Source: Escherichia coli (GTDB taxonomy: Bacteria; Pseudomonadota; Gammaproteobacteria; Enterobacterales; Enterobacteriaceae). From it: a stretch of DNA of 64,000 bases. Shown one piece after another: positions 17,403 to 25,970 of this stretch; position 1 is the first letter of the stretch; each line of letters opens with the position of its first letter. The translations under genes and the position numbers were made by a program. Where the stretch lies: assembly GCF_036503815.1 (NCBI RefSeq), contig NZ_AP027764.1:2976001-3040000 (forward strand). The letters are read 5' to 3'. Below the pieces are notes generated by a model. The model saw only the letters and a list, made by a program, of their open reading frames with translations, ran no database searches and was not told where the DNA came from.

Positions 17403-18050
17403 GTGAAGCTATACATTTACGATCACTGCCCTTACTGCCTCAAAGCCCGCATGATTTTCGGCCTGAAAAATATCCCCGTCGAATTACATGTTCTGCTCAA
17501 TGACGACGCAGAAACACCCACCCGGATGGTCGGTCAAAAACAGGTTCCCATTCTGCAAAAAGATGACAGCCGCTATATGCCAGAAAGCATGGACATCGTT
17601 CACTATGTCGATAAACTCGACGGCAAACCGTTACTGACCGGCAAACGTTCACCTGCCATTGAAGAATGGCTGCGCAAGGTCAACGGCTACGCCAACAAAC
17701 TGCTGTTACCGCGTTTTGCCAAATCGGCATTTGATGAGTTTTCTACTCCCGCCGCGCGCAAATATTTTGTCGACAAGAAAGAAGCCAGCGCGGGTAATTT
17801 TGCCGACCTGCTGGCCCACTCTGACGGTCTGATTAAGAATATCAGCGATGATTTACGTGCGCTGGACAAACTTATCGTCAAACCGAACGCCGTGAATGGC
17901 GAACTTTCGGAAGACGATATTCAGCTATTTCCGCTCCTGCGTAATCTGACGCTGATAGCCGGAATCAACTGGCCAAGCCGCGTTGCTGATTACCGCGATA
18001 ATATGGCGAAACAGACACAAATCAATTTGTTATCATCAATGGCGATTTAA
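17403..18050 (+). CDS. grxB: Glutaredoxin 2
   Basis: This 215-residue glutaredoxin has a GST-like fold. The redox motif CPYC is at residues 9-12 (YDHCPYCLKARMIF). The N-terminal thioredoxin-like domain is followed by an all-helical C-terminal domain, making it twice the size of the classical glutaredoxins. It uses glutathione to reduce protein disulfides and mixed disulfides. The start codon is GTG at 17403, preceded by GGAGGAG only 4 bp away. The ribosome-binding site sits in a 10-bp inverted repeat, described separately. Confidence 0.95.
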   Translation: MKLYIYDHCPYCLKARMIFGLKNIPVELHVLLNDDAETPTRMVGQKQVPILQKDDSRYMPESMDIVHYVDKLDGKPLLTGKRSPAIEEWLRKVNGYANKLLLPRFAKSAFDEFSTPAARKYFVDKKEASAGNFADLLAHSDGLIKNISDDLRALDKLIVKPNAVNGELSEDDIQLFPLLRNLTLIAGINWPSRVADYRDNMAKQTQINLLSSMAI

Positions 18051-18061
18051 TCCTGACCCGC

Positions 18062-18105
18062 CGCGGCAGCCTGTATTCGCGGGTTGCCGCCGTTTTCAGT
18101 TTTTT
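18062..18105 (+). terminator. Terminator after grxB
   Basis: GCGGCAGCC (18063-18071) pairs with GGTTGCCGC (18082-18090), with one G-U pair, and is followed by a T-rich stretch ending in TTTTTT at 18100-18105. It lies just after the grxB stop. Confidence 0.7.
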
Positions 18106-18183
18106 CTGCTGGCGAGTTTATCGCTGGTGACACATGCTGCGTTGTGTCAGGATATTGACGCAGATTTCATGTCGAGGACTACC

Positions 18184-18744
18184 ATGAACAAGTTTTTATT
18201 TGCCGCTGTATTGTTCGTCAGTGGCCTGCTCGTTGGCTGTAATCAACTCACCCAATACACCATCACCGAACAAGAAATTAACCAGTCGCTTGCGAAACAT
18301 AATAATTTCTCAAAAGATATCGGTTTACCCGGCGTGGCTGACGCCCATATTGTTCTGACAAACCTGACCAGCCAAATTGGTCGCGAAGAGCCGAATAAGG
18401 TTACCCTAACCGGAGACGCCAATCTGGACATGAACTCCCTGTTCGGTAGCCAGAAAGCGACCATGAAACTGAAGCTGAAAGCGCTGCCTGTGTTTGATAA
18501 AGAAAAAGGCGCGATCTTCCTGAAAGAGATGGAAGTAGTCGATGCGACGGTACAACCGGAAAAAATGCAAACGGTGATGCAAACGTTGCTTCCCTATTTG
18601 AACCAGGCATTACGCAATTACTTTAACCAGCAACCTGCTTATGTCCTGCGCGAAGATGGCAGTAAGGGCGAAGCAATGGCGAAGAAACTGGCGAAAGGTA
18701 TTGAAGTGAAGCCTGGTGAAATTGTCATTCCGTTTACTGATTAA
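18184..18744 (+). CDS. yceB: Lipoprotein YceB (DUF1439)
   Basis: This 186-residue predicted lipoprotein of the DUF1439 family carries an N-terminal signal with the lipobox LVGC (cysteine at residue 19). The mature part resembles lipid-binding, LEA- or SMP-like beta proteins, but no enzymatic motif is seen. I chose the ATG at 18184 because it gives a proper signal peptide and the usual length; longer in-frame readings begin inside grxB. Its function is not established. Confidence 0.93.
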   Translation: MNKFLFAAVLFVSGLLVGCNQLTQYTITEQEINQSLAKHNNFSKDIGLPGVADAHIVLTNLTSQIGREEPNKVTLTGDANLDMNSLFGSQKATMKLKLKALPVFDKEKGAIFLKEMEVVDATVQPEKMQTVMQTLLPYLNQALRNYFNQQPAYVLREDGSKGEAMAKKLAKGIEVKPGEIVIPFTD

Positions 18745-18749
18745 TCACG

Positions 18750-18775
18750 AGGGCGCATTTGCGCCCTTTATTTTT
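18750..18775 (+). terminator. Terminator after yceB
   Basis: GGGCGCA and TGCGCCC form a 7-bp stem with a 2-nt loop (18751-18766), followed by TTTATTTTT. Confidence 0.8.
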
Positions 18776-18782
18776 CGTGCAA

Positions 18783-18838
18783 AGGAAAACGTTTCCGCTT
18801 ATCCTTTGTGTCCGGCAAAAACATCCCTTCAGCCGGAG
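18783..18838 (+). promoter_or_regulatory. pyrC control region: PurR operator and ribosome-site hairpin
   Basis: AGGAAAACGTTTCCGC (18783-18798) is a near-palindromic PurR-type operator. Downstream, TCCGGC (18811-18816) can pair with GCCGGA (18832-18837), whose arm includes the GGAG ribosome-binding site of pyrC. It is known that pyrC transcripts start at different bases depending on the pyrimidine pool, so that only the longer RNA folds this hairpin and is poorly translated. The elements for that mechanism are all present here. Confidence 0.85.
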
Positions 18839-18849
18839 CATAGAGATTA

Positions 18850-19896
18850 ATGACTGCACCATCCCAGGTATTAAAGATCCGCCGCCCAGACGACTGGCAC
18901 CTTCACCTCCGCGATGGCGACATGTTAAAAACTGTCGTGCCTTATACCAGCGAAATATATGGACGGGCTATCGTAATGCCCAATCTGGCTCCGCCCGTGA
19001 CAACCGTTGAGGCTGCCGTGGCATATCGCCAGCGTATTCTCGACGCCGTACCTGCCGGGCACGATTTCACCCCGCTGATGACCTGTTATTTAACAGATTC
19101 GCTGGACCCTAATGAGCTGGAACGTGGATTTAACGAAGGCGTGTTCACCGCTGCAAAACTTTACCCCGCAAACGCAACCACTAACTCCAGCCACGGCGTG
19201 ACGTCGGTTGATGCAATCATGCCGGTACTTGAGCGCATGGAAAAAATCGGTATGCCGCTACTGGTGCATGGCGAAGTGACACATGCAGATATCGACATTT
19301 TTGATCGTGAGGCGCGCTTTATAGAAAGCGTAATGGAACCGCTTCGCCAGCGCCTGACCGCGCTGAAAGTCGTTTTTGAGCACATCACCACCAAAGATGC
19401 TGCCGACTATGTCCGTAACGGAAATGAACGTCTGGCGGCCACCATCACGCCGCAGCATCTGATGTTTAACCGCAACCATATGCTGGTTGGTGGCGTGCGT
19501 CCACACCTGTATTGTCTACCCATCCTCAAACGCAATATTCACCAACAGGCACTGCGTGAACTGGTCGCCAGCGGTTTTAATCGCGTATTCCTCGGTACGG
19601 ATTCTGCGCCGCATGCACGTCATCGCAAAGAGAGCAGCTGCGGCTGCGCGGGCTGCTTCAACGCCCCAACCGCGCTGGGCAGTTACGCTACCGTCTTTGA
19701 AGAGATGAATGCTCTGCAGCACTTTGAAGCATTCTGTTCTGTAAACGGCCCACAGTTCTATGGCTTGCCGGTCAACGACACATTCATCGAACTGGTCCGC
19801 GAAGAGCAACAGGTTGCTGAAAGCATCGCATTGACTGATGACACACTGGTGCCATTCCTCGCCGGGGAAACGGTACGCTGGTCCGTTAAACAATAA
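18850..19896 (+). CDS. pyrC: Dihydroorotase
   Basis: This 348-residue class II dihydroorotase catalyses the reversible cyclisation of carbamoyl-aspartate to dihydroorotate in pyrimidine synthesis. Metal ligands are seen in DWHLHLRDGDM (two histidines near residues 17 and 19) and in later conserved histidines (LVHGEVTHAD, FEHITTKDAA). The lysine in AAKLYPANATTNS, near residue 103, is the one carboxylated to bridge the two zinc ions. FLGTDSAPHAR carries the catalytic aspartate. The start at ATG 18850 fits the usual length. Confidence 0.97.
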   Translation: MTAPSQVLKIRRPDDWHLHLRDGDMLKTVVPYTSEIYGRAIVMPNLAPPVTTVEAAVAYRQRILDAVPAGHDFTPLMTCYLTDSLDPNELERGFNEGVFTAAKLYPANATTNSSHGVTSVDAIMPVLERMEKIGMPLLVHGEVTHADIDIFDREARFIESVMEPLRQRLTALKVVFEHITTKDAADYVRNGNERLAATITPQHLMFNRNHMLVGGVRPHLYCLPILKRNIHQQALRELVASGFNRVFLGTDSAPHARHRKESSCGCAGCFNAPTALGSYATVFEEMNALQHFEAFCSVNGPQFYGLPVNDTFIELVREEQQVAESIALTDDTLVPFLAGETVRWSVKQ

Positions 19897-19932
19897 AAAT
19901 CGTAGCTTCCTGTTGTCATTAGGTTATTTTAA

Positions 19933-19948
19933 CTGTATAAATAACCAG
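19933..19948 (+). promoter_or_regulatory. LexA box of dinI
   Basis: CTGTATAAATAACCAG fits the SOS-box pattern CTG-N10-CAG with the AT-rich core. It stands 22 bp upstream of the dinI start codon, in the promoter area. Confidence 0.93.
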
Positions 19949-19969
19949 TATATTCAACAGGGGGCTATT

Positions 19970-20215
19970 ATGCGAATTGAAGTCACCATAGCGAAAACTT
20001 CTCCATTGCCAGCTGGGGCTATTGACGCCCTGGCTGGCGAACTTTCCCGCCGTATTCAGTATGCGTTTCCTGATAATGAAGGCCACGTATCGGTACGTTA
20101 TGCCGCAGCGAATAATTTATCGGTTATTGGCGCAACAAAAGAAGATAAACAGCGCATTAGCGAAATTCTCCAGGAAACGTGGGAAAGCGCCGATGACTGG
20201 TTTGTCAGCGAATAA
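19970..20215 (+). CDS. dinI: DNA damage-inducible protein DinI
   Basis: This 81-residue protein binds RecA and modulates the RecA filament, slowing or stabilising it during the SOS response. The sequence starts MRIEVTIAKTSPLPAGAIDA and carries the acidic C-terminal helix (ILQETWESADDWFVSE) that mimics DNA in the known structure. The ATG at 19970 has a GGGGG ribosome-binding site 5-8 bp upstream. The LexA box shows it is SOS-controlled. A clear terminator follows. Confidence 0.97.
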   Translation: MRIEVTIAKTSPLPAGAIDALAGELSRRIQYAFPDNEGHVSVRYAAANNLSVIGATKEDKQRISEILQETWESADDWFVSE

Positions 20216-20235
20216 TATGCAGTGATTTTTGTTTT

Positions 20236-20260
20236 TGCCGGGTCGCCCCGGCTTTTTTAT
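20236..20260 (+). terminator. Terminator of dinI
   Basis: GCCGGG and CCCGGC form a 6-bp GC-only stem around a TCGC loop (about 20237-20252), followed by a run of T. Confidence 0.85.
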
Positions 20261-20504
20261 TTTACTTACGAATTTCGAGTACAAAATTTCTACACTTCCT
20301 CAAAATAATTGCACAATATGCTAAAAAAATATGAATGACATGCTGTTTTATTGTTCATATAAATCTTAAAAGCAAAAATTTATCTGTTCCCCCCTTTAAA
20401 AATTCGGTGAATACCCTTACTTATTGGTATACTGAAGTTGCTTCAGATAAAAACGCATTGAACCTCGAATAACGTTGTCTAGTAACACGAATTAGGGGGC
20501 CATG

Positions 20505-20759
20505 ATGGAAAAAAATAATGAAGTCATTCAGACTCATCCGCTCGTAGGGTGGGACATCAGCACCGTTGATAGCTATGATGCGCTGATGTTGCGTTTGCAT
20601 TACCAGACCCCAAATAAGTCCGAGCAGGAAGGGACTGAAGTTGGTCAGACGCTCTGGTTAACCACTGATGTTGCCAGACAATTTATTTCGATATTAGAAG
20701 CAGGAATCGCCAAAATTGAATCCGGTGATTTCCCGGTAAACGAGTATCGGCGTCATTAA
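20505..20759 (+). CDS. bssS: Biofilm regulator BssS
   Basis: This 84-residue protein (MEKNNEVIQTHPLVGWDIST) affects biofilm formation and indole/AI-2 signalling in published work, by an unknown mechanism. Two ATG codons stand in tandem (20502 and 20505). The second is favoured because the GGGGG ribosome-binding site (20495-20499) is only 2 bp from the first. It contains no domain that I can name beyond its own family. About 290 AT-rich bases precede it, without a visible gene. A terminator follows. Confidence 0.94.
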   Translation: MEKNNEVIQTHPLVGWDISTVDSYDALMLRLHYQTPNKSEQEGTEVGQTLWLTTDVARQFISILEAGIAKIESGDFPVNEYRRH

Positions 20760-20780
20760 CATGACATGACCATCCACCCA

Positions 20781-20805
20781 AAAGGCACCTCACCGGTGCC
20801 TTTAC
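20781..20805 (+). terminator. Terminator of bssS
   Basis: AAAGGCACC (20781-20789) pairs with GGTGCCTTT (20795-20803) around a 5-nt loop. Confidence 0.75.
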
Positions 20806-20873
20806 CATTTCTGGGTTGTATATCTGCATTCAGTTAATTACTCTGCTTAAACCATGAGAGCAGAGAGAAAAAA

Positions 20874-21992
20874 ATGAAATACGATCTCATCATTATTGGC
20901 AGCGGTTCCGTAGGTGCTGCCGCCGGGTATTATGCAACCCGTGCCGGTTTAAACGTGCTAATGACCGACGCCCATATGCCACCGCATCAACACGGCAGCC
21001 ACCACGGCGATACGCGATTAATTCGCCATGCTTATGGTGAAGGCGAAAAGTATGTCCCGCTGGTCCTCCGCGCGCAAACGCTGTGGGATGAACTCTCCCG
21101 CCACAACGAAGAAGATCCCATTTTTGTACGCTCGGGTGTCATTAACCTTGGCCCGGCTGATTCCGCATTTCTCGCCAACGTCGCCCACAGCGCTGAACAG
21201 TGGCAACTCAACGTTGAAAAGCTCGATGCGCAAGGGATTATGGCACGCTGGCCAGAAATACGCGTCCCGGACAACTACATCGGCTTATTTGAGACTGATT
21301 CCGGCTTTTTACGCAGCGAACTGGCGATTAAAACCTGGATCCAACTGGCGAAGGAAGCGGGTTGTGCGCAGTTGTTCAACTGCCCGGTCACCGCAATTCG
21401 TCATGACGATGATGGCGTAACTATTGAAACCGCTGACGGTGAGTATCAGGCGAAAAAAGCGATCGTCTGCGCGGGAACATGGGTAAAAGATCTGCTCCCG
21501 GAACTGCCTGTCCAGCCCGTACGCAAAGTATTTGCCTGGTATCAGGCCGATGGTCGCTATAGCGTGAAGAATAAATTCCCGGCGTTTACCGGTGAACTGC
21601 CCAATGGCGATCAATATTATGGTTTTCCGGCAGAAAACGACGCGTTGAAGATTGGCAAACATAACGGAGGCCAGCTTATCCATTCAGCGGATGAACGTGT
21701 TCCGTTTGCGGAAGTCATCAGCGATGGCTCGGAAGCCTTCCCGTTCTTGCGCAATGTGTTGCCGGGTATCGGTTGCTGTCTGTACGGAGCAGCCTGCACT
21801 TATGATAATTCGCCTGACGAAGATTTTATTATCGATACTCTACCCGGCCACGATAATACACTGCTCATTACCGGCCTGAGCGGGCACGGTTTTAAATTTG
21901 CGTCAGTTTTAGGAGAAATAGCTGCCGATTTTGCGCAAGACAAAAAAAGCGATTTTGATTTGACACCATTCAGGCTTTCCCGCTTCCAATAA
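20874..21992 (+). CDS. solA: N-methyl-L-tryptophan oxidase
   Basis: This 372-residue flavoprotein oxidises N-methyl-L-tryptophan and, less well, sarcosine. The FAD-binding GxGxxG motif opens the protein ([20 protein letters not shown]). The cysteine in [13 protein letters not shown], near residue 308, is the known site of covalent flavin attachment in this monomeric sarcosine-oxidase family, and it is present. The C-terminus holds [18 protein letters not shown], a second flavin-contact block. A terminator follows at 22001-22026. Confidence 0.96.
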
Positions 21993-22000
21993 TCATCATT

Positions 22001-22026
22001 ACGGCCTCCAGAATGAGGCCGTTTTT
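22001..22026 (+). terminator. Terminator of solA, overlapping the annotated yceO start
   Basis: ACGGCCT (22001-22007) pairs with AGGCCGT (22016-22022), followed by TTTTT. The ATG at 22013 that opens the longer yceO reading frame lies in the loop of this hairpin. Confidence 0.85.
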
Positions 22027-22153
22027 ACAGGAGTATTTAATGCGTCGGCTGTTGCACTATCTCATCAATAATATTCGCGAGCATCTGATGCTTTATCTTT
22101 TTCTCTGGGGACTGTTGGCAATTATGGACCTGATCTACGTGTTTTATTTTTAG
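22013..22153 (+). CDS. yceO: Small membrane protein YceO
   Basis: This is a 46-codon small protein ([20 protein letters not shown], then a hydrophobic segment [20 protein letters not shown]). It has one predicted transmembrane helix and a basic N-terminus. Its role is not firmly known; YceO has been linked to biofilm and stress phenotypes. The first ATG (22013) lies in the loop of the solA terminator and has no ribosome-binding site. An internal ATG at 22040 follows AGGAG at a good distance and would give a 37-residue protein. I list the family's usual extent, but the shorter form is better supported by the sequence. Confidence 0.7.
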
Positions 22154-22414
22154 TTTTTCCGCACTGACATAAACTGACAAATATTTAATCTCCCTTTCAT
22201 TTAGCGTGAAAAATTGAATGAGATTCTTCCTGCCTCTACAGCACTCACCAGACCTTCCAGATGCTGAACCCACTAAACTTATGAAGATTCTTTCATTATT
22301 AATTCAAAATTATTGAAATAAAAATAAATATCATTCAATTTGTTATTTTTGTGTTGCAATTCATTCTCCGACACGCCATTTTCTTTCTCTCGCAAATTCG
22401 TTTTGGATGCACTT

Positions 22415-22981
22415 ATGTCATTCACAAATACCCCTGAACGCTATGGTGTTATATCTGCGGCCTTACATTGGCTAAGCGCAATTATTGTCTATGGCATGTT
22501 TGCTTTAGGTCTGTGGATGGTCACGCTCAGTTATTACGATGGCTGGTATCACCAGGCACCGGAACTGCATAAAAGCATCGGCATTTTGTTAATGATGGGG
22601 CTGGTTATTCGCGTTCTGTGGCGTGTCATATCTCCACCGCCGGGTCCGCTGCCGAGTTATTCGCCCATGACTCGTCTTGCAGCAAAAGCTGGACATCTCG
22701 CATTGTACCTATTGCTGTTCGCCATCGGCATCAGCGGCTATCTGATCTCAACTGCCGATGGTAAACCGATCAGCGTTTTTGGCTGGTTTGACGTCCCCGC
22801 GACCCTCGCCGACGCTGGCGCACAGGCTGACTTTGCCGGTGCCCTGCATTTTTGGCTCGCGTGGAGCGTCGTAGTACTGTCCGTTATGCACGGATTTATG
22901 GCCCTGAAGCATCATTTCATCGATAAAGACGACACTCTGAAGCGCATGCTGGGAAAGTCGTCATCTGACTATGGAGTATAA
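22415..22981 (+). CDS. yceJ: Cytochrome b561 family protein YceJ
   Basis: This 188-residue membrane protein has four predicted helices of the bacterial cytochrome b561 family, which carries two b-type hemes. Likely heme ligands are the histidines in SAALHWLSAIIVY, PELHKSIGIL, LAALHFWLAW-like (FAGALHFWLAWS) and VVLSVMHGFM. It probably moves electrons from quinol. yceI follows after 3 bp, so they form one operon. The start at 22415 gives the family length. Exact physiological partners are unknown. Confidence 0.93.
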   Translation: MSFTNTPERYGVISAALHWLSAIIVYGMFALGLWMVTLSYYDGWYHQAPELHKSIGILLMMGLVIRVLWRVISPPPGPLPSYSPMTRLAAKAGHLALYLLLFAIGISGYLISTADGKPISVFGWFDVPATLADAGAQADFAGALHFWLAWSVVVLSVMHGFMALKHHFIDKDDTLKRMLGKSSSDYGV

Positions 22982-22984
22982 AAA

Positions 22985-23560
22985 ATGAAAAAAAGCCTGC
23001 TTGGTTTAACCTTCGCTTCCTTGATGTTCTCTGCGGGTTCAGCGGTTGCCGCCGATTACAAAATTGACAAAGAAGGTCAGCACGCCTTTGTTAACTTCCG
23101 CATCCAGCATCTTGGCTATAGCTGGTTATATGGCACCTTTAAAGATTTCGACGGTACTTTTACCTTTGATGAAAAAAATCCAGCTGCCGATAAAGTGAAT
23201 GTGACAATTAACACCACCAGCGTCGATACTAATCACGCCGAACGCGATAAACATCTTCGCAGTGCAGATTTCCTCAATACCGCAAAATATCCACAGGCAA
23301 CATTCACCTCCACTAGCGTAAAGAAAGACGGTGATGAGCTGGATATTACCGGCGATCTGACGCTGAACGGGGTCACCAAACCCGTCACGCTGGAAGCGAA
23401 ATTAATTGGTCAGGGCGACGACCCGTGGGGCGGTAAACGTGCAGGCTTTGAGGCCGAAGGCAAAATTAAGCTCAAAGACTTCAATATCAAGACAGATTTA
23501 GGTCCCGCTTCTCAGGAAGTGGATCTGATTATTTCAGTGGAAGGCGTACAGCAGAAGTAA
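22985..23560 (+). CDS. yceI: Periplasmic YceI-family lipid-binding protein
   Basis: This 191-residue protein has a clear Sec signal peptide ([20 protein letters not shown], then VAA before DYK). The mature part is the YceI lipocalin-like beta barrel, which binds polyisoprenoid chains in homologues. Typical blocks are [18 protein letters not shown] and [20 protein letters not shown]. The gene is induced at alkaline pH or osmotic stress in reports on E. coli. It follows yceJ by 3 bp, consistent with a cytochrome b561/isoprenoid (quinone) pair. Confidence 0.95.
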
Positions 23561-23570
23561 GCGTGAAATG

Positions 23571-23595
23571 TTGCCGGATGGCTCGCATCCGGCAA
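23571..23595. repeat. REP-like hairpin between yceI and trhO
   Basis: TTGCCGGATG (23571-23580) pairs with CATCCGGCAA (23586-23595) around a 5-nt loop. This REP-derived stem lies between two converging genes and may act as a bidirectional 3' end. Confidence 0.75.
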
Positions 23596-23601
23596 TGATA
23601 T

Positions 23602-24654
23602 TTATTCTGTTGGATCAGGAATGCCCAGTGTTGTATTCAGACGTCCACGAGACTTATTAAAGATCTTATTGCCATTTTCACGTCCTGCCCGACGGCGTCG
23701 CTGTTCTTCTGGCGGTAACGCGCTTTCTTCGCAGCAAATCTCACTGCAACAACCTTTGTATTTTTCTGCACATACTGGACACTGAATAAACAGCAGGTGG
23801 CAGCCATCATTTTTACAGTTGGTATGGCTATCGCACGGCGCACCGCACTGGTGGCAATGCGCGATAATCTCATCAGATATACGTTCGCCCATCCGCTCGT
23901 CAAACACAAAATTTTTGCCAATAAAACGCACCGGTAAGCCCTGCTCGCGCGCCTTACGGGCGTATTCAATAATTCCGCCTTCGATATGCCAGACTTTATT
24001 GAATCCGTTATGTTTCATCCAGGCACTGGCCTTTTCACAACGAATGCCGCCGGTGCAGTACATAACGATTTTTTTATCTTTATGTTCCTGCATCATCTCG
24101 ACTGCTTTTGGCAGCTGCTCACGGAAGGTATCTGCCGGAATTTCCAGCGCGTTTTCAAAGTGCCCCACTTCATACTCATAGTGGTTACGCATGTCGATAA
24201 ACAATGCATCGGGATCGTCAAGCATGGCGTTCACTTCTGCCGCTTGCAGATACTCACCAACATTGCTGGCATCAAAGTGAGGATCGTCAATACCGTCGGC
24301 TACGATGCGATCGCGCACCTTCATGCGCAGTACCCAGAAGGATTTCCCGTCATCATCCAACGCGATGTTCAGACGTAAGCCATCTAAAGCCGGGTCGAAG
24401 CCGTATAGCTGTGCGCGAAATGTTTCAACATTGCTCGCAGGTACACTGATTTGCGCGTTAATCCCCTCATGCGCCAGATACACTCGCCCAAAAATATTCA
24501 GCGCAGTAAACAGCTGATATAAAGCGTCACGGGTCGCTTTCGGATCGGCGATGTGGAAATACTTATAAAACGAAATGGTGGTGCGCGGTTCGCGCTCAGC
24601 CAACATTTTGGCTTTCAGCGCGTCGTTGGAAATGCGGTTGTGTAACACTGGCAT
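23602..24654 (-). CDS. trhO: tRNA uridine 34 hydroxylase TrhO
   Basis: This 350-residue protein (formerly YceA) hydroxylates uridine 34 of several tRNAs in an oxygen-dependent way. A rhodanese domain occupies the middle (FIDMRNHYEYEVGHFENALE), with the active-site loop MYCTGGIRCEK. The C-terminal third is cysteine-rich (CHQCGAPCDSHTNC and CPVCAEKYKGCCSEICCEE), probably a metal-binding module. The start at 24654 (MPVLHNRISND) fits the family length; a longer in-frame version upstream lacks support. It converges on yceI and is divergent from lpxL. Confidence 0.95.
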   Translation of the reverse strand: MPVLHNRISNDALKAKMLAEREPRTTISFYKYFHIADPKATRDALYQLFTALNIFGRVYLAHEGINAQISVPASNVETFRAQLYGFDPALDGLRLNIALDDDGKSFWVLRMKVRDRIVADGIDDPHFDASNVGEYLQAAEVNAMLDDPDALFIDMRNHYEYEVGHFENALEIPADTFREQLPKAVEMMQEHKDKKIVMYCTGGIRCEKASAWMKHNGFNKVWHIEGGIIEYARKAREQGLPVRFIGKNFVFDERMGERISDEIIAHCHQCGAPCDSHTNCKNDGCHLLFIQCPVCAEKYKGCCSEICCEESALPPEEQRRRRAGRENGNKIFNKSRGRLNTTLGIPDPTE

Positions 24655-24878
24655 GGTGTACGGTTCCTGCGAGATGGGAAAGTAAAAATCCGCGGCATGA
24701 TATAGCAATTATCGATAATTAACATCCACACATTTTACGCTACATTTGCACATTAAAAATTATTTATTATTTACAAGCGCGGTAATTTCGCCCAGTCTTC
24801 ACCCACAAATTTTGGTTGCGGGCGAAAAAATGCGACAATACATACAATTGCCCGAATAGGTTGAAAAACAGGATTGAT

Positions 24879-25799
24879 ATGACGAATCTACCCAAGTTCT
24901 CCACCGCACTGCTTCATCCGCGTTATTGGTTAACCTGGTTGGGTATTGGCGTACTTTGGTTAGTCGTGCAATTGCCCTACCCGGTTATCTACCGCCTCGG
25001 TTGTGGATTAGGAAAACTGGCGTTACGTTTTATGAAACGACGCTCAAAAATTGTGCATCGCAACCTGGAACTGTGCTTCCCGGAAATGAGCGAACAAGAA
25101 CGCCGTGAAATGGTGGTGAAGAATTTCGAATCTGTTGGTATGGGGCTGATGGAAACCGGCATGGCGTGGTTCTGGCCAGACCGCAGGATCGCCCGCTGGA
25201 CGGAAGTGATCGGCATGGAACACATTCGTGACGTGCAGGCGCAACAACGCGGCATCCTGTTAGTTGGCATCCATTTTCTGACTCTGGAGCTGGGTGCGCG
25301 GCAATTTGGTATGCAGGAACCCGGGATTGGCGTTTACCGCCCGAACGATAACCCACTGATTGACTGGCTACAAACCTGGGGCCGTTTGCGCTCAAATAAA
25401 TCAATGCTCGATCGCAAAGATTTAAAAGGCATGATTAAAGCCCTGAAAAAAGGCGAAGTGGTCTGGTACGCACCGGATCATGATTACGGCCCGCGCTCAA
25501 GCGTTTTCGTCCCGTTGTTTGCCGTTGAGCAGGCTGCGACCACAACCGGAACCTGGATGCTGGCACGGATGTCCGGCGCATGTCTGGTGCCCTTCGTTCC
25601 ACGCCGTAAGCCAGATGGCAAAGGGTATCAGTTGATTATGCTACCGCCAGAGTGTTCTCCGCCGCTGGATGATGCCGAAACCACCGCCGCATGGATGAAC
25701 AAAGTGGTCGAAAAATGCATCATGATGGCACCAGAGCAGTATATGTGGTTACACCGTCGCTTTAAAACACGTCCGGAAGGCGTTCCTTCACGCTATTAA
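24879..25799 (+). CDS. lpxL: Lipid A lauroyl acyltransferase LpxL
   Basis: This 306-residue inner-membrane enzyme transfers laurate from acyl-ACP to Kdo2-lipid IVA, a late step in lipid A synthesis. The N-terminal hydrophobic anchor (YWLTWLGIGVLWLVVQLPYP) is followed by the HX4E acyltransferase motif (GIHFLTLELG, near residue 132). WYAPDHDYG and VFVPLFAVEQAATTTGT are conserved LpxL/LpxM blocks. The ATG at 24879 gives the normal length. The gene (formerly htrB) is needed for growth of E. coli at high temperature in rich medium. Confidence 0.97.
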   Translation: MTNLPKFSTALLHPRYWLTWLGIGVLWLVVQLPYPVIYRLGCGLGKLALRFMKRRSKIVHRNLELCFPEMSEQERREMVVKNFESVGMGLMETGMAWFWPDRRIARWTEVIGMEHIRDVQAQQRGILLVGIHFLTLELGARQFGMQEPGIGVYRPNDNPLIDWLQTWGRLRSNKSMLDRKDLKGMIKALKKGEVVWYAPDHDYGPRSSVFVPLFAVEQAATTTGTWMLARMSGACLVPFVPRRKPDGKGYQLIMLPPECSPPLDDAETTAAWMNKVVEKCIMMAPEQYMWLHRRFKTRPEGVPSRY

Positions 25800-25808
25800 A
25801 TCTCCCAA

Positions 25809-25835
25809 GCCGGATGCTTCAAAATGGCATCCGGC
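25809..25835. repeat. REP-like hairpin after lpxL
   Basis: GCCGGATGC (25809-25817) pairs with GCATCCGGC (25827-25835) around a 9-nt loop. It stands just after the lpxL stop and probably marks its 3' end. Confidence 0.75.
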
Positions 25836-25970
25836 ATTACCACAGCAAATCCCCCTGATTTAGCGATAAAAGCTCTCTGGATTGCGCCCCCTGGAAGTCG
25901 GGCGCATAATTAGTGTGCTTATCTTTTCTTCTTATGTTCACCGCGCCTGGCGCACCAACAGCGGATTGCT

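Noticed and set aside
25860..25970. Possible marbox upstream of mdtG
   Set aside because: MarA/SoxS control is known from published work, but no stretch here fitted the consensus well enough to list.
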